From Clostridiales bacterium (GTDB lineage Bacteria > Bacillota > Clostridia > Oscillospirales > Acutalibacteraceae): a stretch of 18,157 bases of DNA. Positions 12,131 to 18,157 of the stretch are shown here, one piece after another; within the stretch, counting starts at the first letter, position 1, and every line of letters starts with the position of its first letter. The position numbers and the translations under genes were made by a program. The notes beneath the pieces were generated by a model. That model saw nothing but the letters and a program-made list of their open reading frames with translations, was not told the origin of the DNA and did not search any database. The stretch spans positions 1 through 18,157 of the forward strand of contig JAAYKB010000084.1 of assembly GCA_012522615.1 (NCBI GenBank). The letters are read 5' to 3'.

Positions 12131-12853
12131 ATGGCGGACCGAATTGACAGGCTGCTGTCAAGGTTTCAGGCGGCAGTCGAAAGATATGAAATGATAAAGG
12201 CGGGCGACCATATCGCGGTGGGGCTCTCGGGCGGCAAGGACAGCATTGCTCTGCTTGTTATGCTGCAAAGACTGCGCCGTTTTTATCGCTTTCCGTTTAA
12301 GGTTACGGCAATTACCCTTGATCCCTGTTTCGGGGGAGAAAAAAACGATTATTCCCCGGTCACATCGCTTTGCGAGGAGCTGGAGATACCCCACATAATC
12401 AAACGGACGCGGCTGGGGGAAATCGTTTTTGAGGAACGTAAAGAATCCAATCCCTGCAGCCTTTGCGCAAGGATGCGTCGGGGGGCGCTTCACAAAGCGG
12501 CGCAGGTGGCAGGCTGTAATGTCGTTGCGCTCGGGCACCACAAGGATGACGCCGCCCAAACCCTTTTGATGAATATGTTCGCGGGCGGCACAATCGGATG
12601 CTTTTCGCCCGTAACCGAGCTCACGCGGCGGGAACTCCGTCTTATACGTCCCATGATCTTCATTGAAGAAAAAGATATTGCCTCGGCGGTACGCTGTTGC
12701 GGGCTGCCTGTGGTAAAATCCCGCTGTCCCGTTGACGGCAAAACCCACCGAAACGAAGTTCGCCGTCTTATCGCCGTTCTTTCGGAGCAATACGGAGAGA
12801 TTAACGAGCGTATTATCGGAGCGATGCAAAAGGGTGGTATAAGCGGATGGTAA
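12131..12853 (+). CDS. ttcA: TtcA-family PP-loop ATPase (tRNA thiolation)
   Basis: This 240-residue protein has the PP-loop SGGKDS at residues 33-38 and the GHHKDDAAQT motif (135-144). The CSLC pair (C109, C112) plus C199 in SRCPVDG match the three cysteines that hold the [4Fe-4S] cluster in TtcA-type enzymes. Family members adenylate the tRNA base and insert sulfur (2-thiocytidine 32 in E. coli TtcA). E. coli TtcA is longer (about 310 residues), so in this Firmicute the exact target base is uncertain. It is the only plus-strand gene in the window, and its stop faces that of yitT at 13 bases. Confidence 0.88.
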   Translation: MADRIDRLLSRFQAAVERYEMIKAGDHIAVGLSGGKDSIALLVMLQRLRRFYRFPFKVTAITLDPCFGGEKNDYSPVTSLCEELEIPHIIKRTRLGEIVFEERKESNPCSLCARMRRGALHKAAQVAGCNVVALGHHKDDAAQTLLMNMFAGGTIGCFSPVTELTRRELRLIRPMIFIEEKDIASAVRCCGLPVVKSRCPVDGKTHRNEVRRLIAVLSEQYGEINERIIGAMQKGGISGW

Positions 12854-12866
12854 TAAGTAATCAACC

Positions 12867-13736
12867 CTATATTTTATTAAAAGGGCGGAATCCCTCGCCG
12901 AGCACCTCGTCGGTCGAGAGTACAACAACAAATGCGCTCGGGTCGATATCGTAAACCAATGTCCTCAGCAGATACACCTCCGACGGGCGGACGGCGCAGA
13001 GCAAAATCTGCCTTTCCATGCCGGTATATGCCCCCGCTCCCTTAAGGATGGTCACGCCCCGCTGTATTCTCTGCATCATTGCGGCGGCCGCCTGACGCTC
13101 GGCTTTTGTAACTATCAGCAGCATTTTGCCTTTGTTTTTGCCGTATATCAGGGTGTCCATCAAGGCGGTTGAAACATAGATATAAATTATCGCATAGAGG
13201 GCACTTTGGAAGTTGCGGTAAACAAGCGCGGAGCTCGCAACCACTATTGCGTCCACAAGGAGGATAAGCCGGCCTATCGGAACATGTTGGAACTTGCTTC
13301 CGACAAGTCGGGCTATGAGCTCGGTGCCTCCGGTGGTGCCCCCGCGCATATAAATAAGCCCGAGTCCCGCTCCGGACAGCACCCCGCCGAAAACCACCGT
13401 CAGGATTATGTCGCCATGAAACGGCGGGATATAAAACTCGAGCAAGTCTATCATTGCAGAGGATATTACAATACAGATAGATGTGCGTATCGTGAAATCA
13501 AGCCCGATTTGCTTCCATGCCGCCAGCATCAGAGGGATGTTCATAAAAAGTATTGCCGTACCTATCGGGACGGGGATAAGATAGTTTATCTGGGTGGCGA
13601 CTCCGGTCAGTCCGCCGGGCGAAATATTATTCGGCGCAATGAATACAACAATGGATATCGCATAAAGAACGCTGCCGACAAAATAAAACACGCCGTCTGC
13701 AAATATGCGCCAAGTCCTGCTGTTCTCACGGTTCAT
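12867..13736 (-). CDS. YitT-family membrane protein (DUF161 plus DUF2179)
   Basis: This 289-residue protein has five or more hydrophobic segments in its first 205 residues. They include the family pattern ISPGGLTGVATQINYL near the first helix and YMRGGTTGGTELIARL in the middle. A soluble C-terminal domain of about 80 residues (DUF2179-like; GVTILKGAGAYTGMERQILL region) follows. The function of this widespread Firmicutes family is not firmly known. I chose the ATG at 13736, with GGAAGGGA upstream, over a TTG at 13763 with no usable ribosome site. Confidence 0.9.
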   Translation of the reverse strand: MNRENSRTWRIFADGVFYFVGSVLYAISIVVFIAPNNISPGGLTGVATQINYLIPVPIGTAILFMNIPLMLAAWKQIGLDFTIRTSICIVISSAMIDLLEFYIPPFHGDIILTVVFGGVLSGAGLGLIYMRGGTTGGTELIARLVGSKFQHVPIGRLILLVDAIVVASSALVYRNFQSALYAIIYIYVSTALMDTLIYGKNKGKMLLIVTKAERQAAAAMMQRIQRGVTILKGAGAYTGMERQILLCAVRPSEVYLLRTLVYDIDPSAFVVVLSTDEVLGEGFRPFNKI

Positions 13737-13752
13737 ACCAGTATTCCCTTCC

Positions 13753-13773
13753 GCGCCGGACAACTCCCGGCGC
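13753..13773. repeat. Inverted repeat between mini-ribonuclease 3 and yitT genes
   Basis: A perfect 7 bp GC-only stem (GCGCCGG/CCGGCGC) with a seven-base loop. No T-run follows on either strand, so it is not a standard intrinsic terminator. It may affect RNA processing or yitT translation. Confidence 0.5.
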
Positions 13774-13783
13774 AGTTGTTTAC

Positions 13784-14170
13784 TTATATGGTATTATTAC
13801 CGTGAACCGCATTAAATAACACCCTGATACGCTCAATATTTCCCGTTAAGTAAAGATAGCCGAACAGGGTTTCAAGCCCTGTCGCTCGGTGATAATCGCT
13901 GCCGGCGCGCTGGGTGTGGGCGTTGCGTCCTCTTTTGAATACGGCGGTTTCCTCTTCACTCAGCAGAGGTATAATAACGTCCACCGCCGCCGATTGGGCT
14001 TCGGCGCGCACCATACCGACCGAAAGCTTGTGAAGCTCGCCGTTGGGGCGGTTTGCCTGACATGCAAGCATTTCGCGTACCATTAGTTCATAAACGCCGT
14101 CGCCCACAAAAGCAAGGGTAAGAGGGCTCAGGGTGCGTACATCCACATCATGGGGTATCAGTCGTTCCAT
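13784..14170 (-). CDS. mrnC: Mini-ribonuclease 3 (MrnC)
   Basis: This 128-residue protein is an RNase III catalytic domain without the double-stranded RNA-binding domain. LSPLTLAFVGDGVYELMVRE carries the acidic catalytic motif (GDAVYE in most relatives, here GDGVYE). KRGRNAHTQRAG and YHRATGLETLFGYLYLTG follow as in Bacillus subtilis MrnC, which matures 23S rRNA ends. The ATG at 14170 gives family length; a GTG two codons earlier is possible. In many Clostridia this gene sits next to cysS; here it follows obg by 38 bases. Confidence 0.92.
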   Translation of the reverse strand: MERLIPHDVDVRTLSPLTLAFVGDGVYELMVREMLACQANRPNGELHKLSVGMVRAEAQSAAVDVIIPLLSEEETAVFKRGRNAHTQRAGSDYHRATGLETLFGYLYLTGNIERIRVLFNAVHGNNTI

Positions 14171-14208
14171 AAACACAACCCAGTCCTTTTCGCTTTAATA
14201 TCGAAATC

Positions 14209-15483
14209 CTACTCTATAAAATCAAATTCAAAATCATATATGCTGACGGTATCGCCGTCCCCGACGCCTGCGTTGCGAAGGGCGTCAATCACACCGCTTT
14301 TCTGCAGTATTCGCTGGAAGTACTGCAGACTGTCATAGTCGTCCATATTGACGCCTCGCAGGAAACGAAGCAGCCATTCCCCCTCGACGACAAATGCCCC
14401 GTCGTCCCGTCTTGTGATGTTTACGCTCCGGTCGCCAAGCGATTCGGAATCGGGGGCTGCCTCCGGTTCGGGGGTGTATTCCTTAATAGGAGGTAGCTTG
14501 GATAAAAGCTCGGCACAGCGCTTTATCAGCGCGTCGGTTCCGTGTGCGATCGCCGCCATCATGGGAAAGAACTCAAATCCCTGCGACCGTACGGCGTCTG
14601 CAAAGGCCTCCACCGTGGCATCGTCGGTAAGGTCGCATTTGTTTCCCGCAATAATCATCGGGCGGGATGCCAGCTCGGGATTAAATTCATGAAGCTCTTT
14701 GTTGATTGAGGCGATATCCTCAAGGGGGTCACGCCCCTCGCTGCCCGAGACGTCCACGACATGCACAAGCAGACGGCAGCGCTCTATATGGCGCAAAAAA
14801 TCGTGTCCAAGCCCGACTCCCTGACTTGCGCCCTCGATGATTCCCGGGATATCCGCCATAACAAAGGATACCCCCTCGGATAATCTGACAACCCCCAACA
14901 TCGGCGTGACGGTGGTGAAATGATAATTTGCAATCTGAGGTCGGGCTTCGCTTACCACAGCAAGCAGCGAGGACTTACCGACATTCGGAAAGCCCACCAG
15001 ACCGACATCGGCAAGCAGCTTGAGCTCAAGTCTGATTTCATACGCTTCTCCCGGCATGCCGGGCTTTGCAAAACGCGGCACCTGTCTTGTGGGGGTCGCG
15101 AAATGACTGTTGCCCCATCCCCCGCGTCCGCCCCTTGCCGCTATAAAGGGCTCATCACTCGAAATATCGGCCATAAGGCGGCCGGTCTTATTGTCATAAA
15201 CCAGCGTCCCGCGAGGAACAGGTACGATAAGATCTCTTCCCGACTTGCCGAAACAGCGTTTGCTCCCGCCGGGCTGACCGTTTTCGGCAAAGAACTTCCG
15301 GCGGTAACGAAAATCGGCAAGGGTGTTTATTCCGTCGTCGGCAACAAAGACGACATTTCCGCCCTGCCCCCCGTCTCCGCCATCCGGCCCGCCGGCCGCA
15401 ACATATTTTTCGCGGTGAAAGGATACCGCTCCGTCCCCTCCGTCTCCGCCCTTGATCTTGATTATTGCGGTGTCAATAAACAT
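14209..15483 (-). CDS. obg: Obg/CgtA ribosome-associated GTPase
   Basis: This 424-residue protein has the three Obg domains: a glycine-rich N-terminal domain (1-158, GGDGGDGAVSFHREKY and similar), a G domain with GFPNVGKS (164-171), DIPG (211-214) and NKCD (281-284), and the Firmicutes-type C-terminal OCT domain (about 345-424, with VNMDDYDSLQYFQRILQKSG). It acts in large-subunit assembly and stress responses. AAAGGAG precedes the ATG at 15483; the ATG at 15504 lacks a ribosome site. It is 61 bases downstream of the ABC importer, so co-transcription is possible. Confidence 0.97.
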   Translation of the reverse strand: MFIDTAIIKIKGGDGGDGAVSFHREKYVAAGGPDGGDGGQGGNVVFVADDGINTLADFRYRRKFFAENGQPGGSKRCFGKSGRDLIVPVPRGTLVYDNKTGRLMADISSDEPFIAARGGRGGWGNSHFATPTRQVPRFAKPGMPGEAYEIRLELKLLADVGLVGFPNVGKSSLLAVVSEARPQIANYHFTTVTPMLGVVRLSEGVSFVMADIPGIIEGASQGVGLGHDFLRHIERCRLLVHVVDVSGSEGRDPLEDIASINKELHEFNPELASRPMIIAGNKCDLTDDATVEAFADAVRSQGFEFFPMMAAIAHGTDALIKRCAELLSKLPPIKEYTPEPEAAPDSESLGDRSVNITRRDDGAFVVEGEWLLRFLRGVNMDDYDSLQYFQRILQKSGVIDALRNAGVGDGDTVSIYDFEFDFIE

Positions 15484-15544
15484 TACACTGCTCCTTTGAT
15501 ACATATAAAAGTATACTTGTATAATACCCCGAAAATCATAATAC

Positions 15545-16147
15545 TTATATTTTTATTTTAAGCGGCGGTCCGTCTAAGTTCCATATATCGGCGCCTAAAA
15601 CCTCTGCCTGTTCGGTTTGGTGGGTGACGAGTATCACCAGCTTGTCGGCGCATTCCCTTTGAATCTCGTATATGACGGATTTCCAAAGCGCCGCGTCAAG
15701 TCCGGAAAACGGCTCGTCAAGAATCAAGGCATCAAAAGGGGATGTCAGCGCGCGGGCAAGCGCAATACGTTTTTTCATGCCGCCGCTCAGCTCATGGGGA
15801 CGCTTGTGCAGGCTTTCACCTAAGCCCAGCCGCTCCAGCCAGCCGACGGCAAGCTCCCTTCCGTTTGCCGCATGCGCCGCGATTGCCGCATTGTCAAGCG
15901 CCGACATCCAGGGAAGCAGTCTGTTTTCCTGGAACACAAAACCTATACGTAGTTGTTTGATGCCCGAAATCGAGCCGCTCTGCGGTTTTTCTAGCCCGGC
16001 TATAAGGCGCAGAAGGGTTGTTTTCCCGCAGCCGGACGGACCCGACAGACATATCATGCCGCGCCGGGGAAAAGCCAGCGACAGCCCGTCTATTATTCTG
16101 TGTACCCCGTCGTAAGAAAAAACAACATTATGCAGCTCGATTGCCAT
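15545..16147 (-). CDS. ABC importer ATPase, NitT/TauT/Ssu family
   Basis: This 200-residue protein is short for the family (usually about 250). All catalytic motifs are present: Walker A GPSGCGKT (36-43), Q-loop FQENRLLPW (72-80), signature LSGGM (120-124), Walker B LILDEP (141-146) and the switch His (H176 in VTHQ). The reduction is mainly at the C-terminal end after the H-loop. The ATG at 16147 has AAAGGGTGG upstream and begins 46 bases after the permease stop. It powers the importer formed with the next two genes. Substrate is unknown; sulfonate, nitrate, taurine or thiamine-precursor-like ligands are family options. Confidence 0.92.
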   Translation of the reverse strand: MAIELHNVVFSYDGVHRIIDGLSLAFPRRGMICLSGPSGCGKTTLLRLIAGLEKPQSGSISGIKQLRIGFVFQENRLLPWMSALDNAAIAAHAANGRELAVGWLERLGLGESLHKRPHELSGGMKKRIALARALTSPFDALILDEPFSGLDAALWKSVIYEIQRECADKLVILVTHQTEQAEVLGADIWNLDGPPLKIKI

Positions 16148-16193
16148 TAAGCCCACCCTTTCCGCGGGTTTTGCAATAAGACCGAAGTGTGAT

Positions 16194-16985
16194 TCATTTG
16201 TCGCCGTTTCCGGCATTAAAACGCCGTCCGAAACGCGACGCGGTGACAATCAGTATTTTTTCTAGCATGATACTGAGCAAAACCACTGTGATAGTCAAGG
16301 CGAAGACCTCGGGCGTTTCCAGATAAATCTTTGCGTTTTGAAGCTGTTTTCCTATCGAAAGGTCGGGACGGGATATTACTTCGGCGGCAATCCCCGATTT
16401 CCACGCCAGCCCCATGCCGGTAGTGCAGGCCGCCATGAAATACGGCATCACAGACGGGATGCGTATGCTGACAAGAGTCTTTAAGCGTCCGAGCCTGAAC
16501 ACCTTGGCCATTTCCAAAAGCTTTATATCGGTCTGGCGTATACCCTTTTCGACATTGCTCCATACCACGGGTACGACCATAAGAAAGGATATAAAGGCGG
16601 GCAGTCTGCCCGTCTTTATCCATACAAGCGCAAGTATAATAAAGGATGCGACCGGGGTGGCTCGTATAATCCTCAACATGGGTGATATAAGCATGTCCGC
16701 CAGCCTGAAGCGTGTTGTCAGGACGGCAGATATGCTGCCGAAGATTATCCCGCCGATAAAGCCGGATACAATGCGTATCAACGACAACCCGGCCGACTGC
16801 CAGAATTCAGCCGTCCCGGCGAGCCTTGTCAGCGCCTTCAAAACCACCAAAGGCGCAGGAACGAGAAGCTCCTGCGCCACAATCATGCTGATAAACTGCC
16901 AGACCGCCAGCCAGAAAGTTGCAGAAAGAAGTCCGGCAAGCAACCCGCGAATATTATTTTTGTGGGTTGTAATAAAATGCGTCAT
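16194..16985 (-). CDS. ABC importer permease, BPD_transp_1 (NitT/TauT/Ssu type)
   Basis: This 263-residue membrane protein has about six hydrophobic segments, beginning with the helix LLSATFWLAVWQFISMIVAQ. The EAA-type loop that contacts the ATPase is at KLLEMAKVFRLGRLKTLVSI, followed by IPSVMPYFMAACTTGMGLAWK, typical of SsuC/TauC. I chose the ATG at 16985; GGAGGGG lies 11 bases upstream. The start overlaps the end of the lipoprotein gene by 32 bases, indicating coupled expression. Confidence 0.93.
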   Translation of the reverse strand: MTHFITTHKNNIRGLLAGLLSATFWLAVWQFISMIVAQELLVPAPLVVLKALTRLAGTAEFWQSAGLSLIRIVSGFIGGIIFGSISAVLTTRFRLADMLISPMLRIIRATPVASFIILALVWIKTGRLPAFISFLMVVPVVWSNVEKGIRQTDIKLLEMAKVFRLGRLKTLVSIRIPSVMPYFMAACTTGMGLAWKSGIAAEVISRPDLSIGKQLQNAKIYLETPEVFALTITVVLLSIMLEKILIVTASRFGRRFNAGNGDK

Positions 16986-17988
16986 CCGGTAACGCCCCTC
17001 CGACGGATTTGGGTTCGGCAGCGAAAAACACCTCAAAATAGCCTTTTATCTGATTTATCATATCATTTCCGTCGATATAGGTCAAGTTGCAGCGCGGTAT
17101 AGCCGCCTTTGCTATGGGGGCTTTTGGAATTATTTCATACTTAGCGCAAAGGTTTGCTGTCTTGTCGAGGTCGGTCGTCGCCTTTTCAATTGACGCCTTG
17201 TATTCGGTTAGAAATGCTGCCACGGCCTCTGGGTTTTGCTCGACAAATTCCTTTCGCCCGATTACACAGCCCATCAAAAGCCGGCTTTCGCCGCCCGACG
17301 CCGCTTCCCACTCCTCGGTCATATCAAGGGCGACCCGCAGCTCCGGCTTTTGTGTTTTTATCGAGGTCACAAACGGCTCGGGCACCAGCGCAACCTTGGC
17401 GGTCCCGTTGGCAATCAGTATCGCCAGCTCGTCGTTTTCGCTTCTGAATTCAATCTTTACATCTTTTTTTGGATCGAGTCCGTTTTTGGACAGGATATAA
17501 TTCAGTATAAATTCGGGATTTGCCCCCTTGCCGGTTGCATATATGGTTTTGCCCTTCAGATCCGATACCTTCTGAACGGTTTCACCGTTTTCCATAATAT
17601 AAAGAACGCCTTTTGTGCTTGCCGCAAGCATCATAACCTTTCCGCTGGTCTTGTTATAGAGCGCGGCGGCGAGGTTGGTGGGAGGGGTGGCAAGGTCGAG
17701 CTCCTTGTTTGCAATCTTGTTGCTTATTTCCTCGGGAGATGAGGCGACCGAAAAGGTATAGTTGTTGGCCGTAGCCCCGTTGGCGGCATCCTCCATCAGA
17801 TTGACCATGCCGATTCCGGACGGCCCCTTGATAACCCCAACATTGATTTTTGTTTTTTTGGTGGCTCCTGTTGTCGATTCGGTTGGGGCGGAACCGGCCG
17901 ATGACCCGTCCTTGTCCTTGCATCCCGCCAGCATTGCTACCGCCAGAAAAGCGCACGCCAGTAGTGTGATTAACCTTTTTGCTTTCAT
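16954..17988 (-). CDS. ABC importer substrate-binding lipoprotein (SsuA/THI5-like)
   Basis: This 344-residue protein has a lipoprotein signal: basic start MKAKR, hydrophobic core, and lipobox LAGC with the acylated Cys at residue 23. A Ser/Thr/Gly-rich linker follows, then a periplasmic-binding fold with features of the NMT1/SsuA group (VGVIKGPSGIGMVNL, ELDLATPPTNLAAALY, YATGKGANPEFILNYIL, VALVPEPFV). The ATG at 17988 has AAAGGAG upstream; the longer reading from 18120 would pass through the promoter and terminator. It captures the substrate outside the membrane for the permease. Ligand cannot be read from sequence. Confidence 0.93.
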   Translation of the reverse strand: MKAKRLITLLACAFLAVAMLAGCKDKDGSSAGSAPTESTTGATKKTKINVGVIKGPSGIGMVNLMEDAANGATANNYTFSVASSPEEISNKIANKELDLATPPTNLAAALYNKTSGKVMMLAASTKGVLYIMENGETVQKVSDLKGKTIYATGKGANPEFILNYILSKNGLDPKKDVKIEFRSENDELAILIANGTAKVALVPEPFVTSIKTQKPELRVALDMTEEWEAASGGESRLLMGCVIGRKEFVEQNPEAVAAFLTEYKASIEKATTDLDKTANLCAKYEIIPKAPIAKAAIPRCNLTYIDGNDMINQIKGYFEVFFAAEPKSVGGALPDDAFYYNPQK

Positions 17989-18034
17989 TGCTTTTTTACT
18001 CCTTTGTACCAGGTTCAGGATTGTATTGATTACT

Positions 18035-18062
18035 AGTATACCACATTGGTATAACATATCAA
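18035..18062 (-). promoter_or_regulatory. Promoter for the ABC importer operon
   Basis: TTGATA (18062-18057), a 16-base spacer and TATACT (18040-18035) on the minus strand, with TGG just before the -10. The leader is about 40 bases to the lipoprotein ATG. Confidence 0.7.
18037..18053. promoter_or_regulatory. Candidate operator overlapping the importer promoter
   Basis: TATACC-ACATT-GGTATA is a perfect 6 bp inverted repeat with a five-base centre. It covers the -10 and most of the spacer, a classic position for a repressor. The regulator is not in the window. Confidence 0.5.
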
Positions 18063-18073
18063 TCGTTGAAGGC

Positions 18074-18107
18074 ACGAAAAAACGCCCTTTATTGGACGTT
18101 TTTTCGT
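18074..18107. terminator. Bidirectional intrinsic terminator
   Basis: ACGAAAAAACGCCC and GGACGTTTTTTCGT form a 14 bp stem with one C-A mismatch (G-U on the minus strand) around TTTATT. T-runs follow on both strands. On the minus strand it would end a gene lying beyond the right edge. The last 50 bases of the window contain no recognisable gene. Confidence 0.7.
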
Positions 18108-18157
18108 AAGGATATGCCATTTGTAAAATTAACGCACAGGGCGGCGTTTTTTTCTGC

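Noticed and set aside
12158..12931. A 257-codon minus-strand frame opposite the ttcA-like gene.
   Set aside because: The plus-strand frame has PP-loop and CxxC motifs and a ribosome site; the antisense frame has neither domain nor start signal and runs into yitT.
14920..15561. A 213-codon plus-strand frame opposite obg.
   Set aside because: Antisense to the glycine-rich Obg domain; the composition reflects the complementary codons and no motif is visible.

Overview
The window looks chromosomal and comes from an anaerobic Firmicute, probably class Clostridia. I infer this from the Shine-Dalgarno sites (AGGAGG type), the gene families and neighbour pairs (rplM-rpsI, obg with mini-ribonuclease 3, YitT), and the oxygen-sensitive glycyl radical chemistry. 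I see no phage, insertion sequence, tRNA, rRNA or CRISPR array.

Region 1 (1-10589, all minus strand) is most of a glycyl-radical-enzyme bacterial microcompartment (BMC) locus. Read in the direction of transcription, it starts with a glycerol/propanediol dehydratase-type glycyl radical enzyme, its short radical-SAM activase, PduU and PduV. A second promoter then leads into a class II (fuculose/rhamnulose-phosphate type) aldolase, an HbpS/GlcG-like protein, a zinc alcohol dehydrogenase, five BMC-H shell genes, the BMC-P vertex protein, PduS and a PduT-like BMC-T protein cut by the left edge. The combination of aldolase, diol dehydratase and alcohol dehydrogenase fits fucose/rhamnose breakdown through lactaldehyde and 1,2-propanediol to propanal inside the shell (the type usually called GRM5). 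Three cargo proteins carry putative encapsulation helices. No aldehyde dehydrogenase, PduL or regulator lies in the window; these are expected beyond the left edge or elsewhere.

Region 2 (10590-12130) holds the dehydratase promoter, two terminators, and the rplM-rpsI ribosomal protein operon with its promoter.

Region 3 (12131-18157) is housekeeping and transport. It has a plus-strand TtcA-like tRNA thiolation gene converging on a minus-strand run: an ABC importer (lipoprotein, permease, ATPase; NitT/TauT/Ssu type), Obg GTPase, mini-ribonuclease 3 and a YitT membrane protein.

The most interesting signals are: a BMC-H gene with a Pro/Lys/Glu-rich leader and a strong internal ribosome site (PduB/PduB'-like); a terminator-like hairpin inside the shell operon just before the vertex-protein gene; three near-identical tandem BMC-H genes; a possible Fe-S electron path (PduS plus PduT) in a B12-independent compartment; an activase without the ferredoxin insert; and a motif shared by the two BMC promoters.
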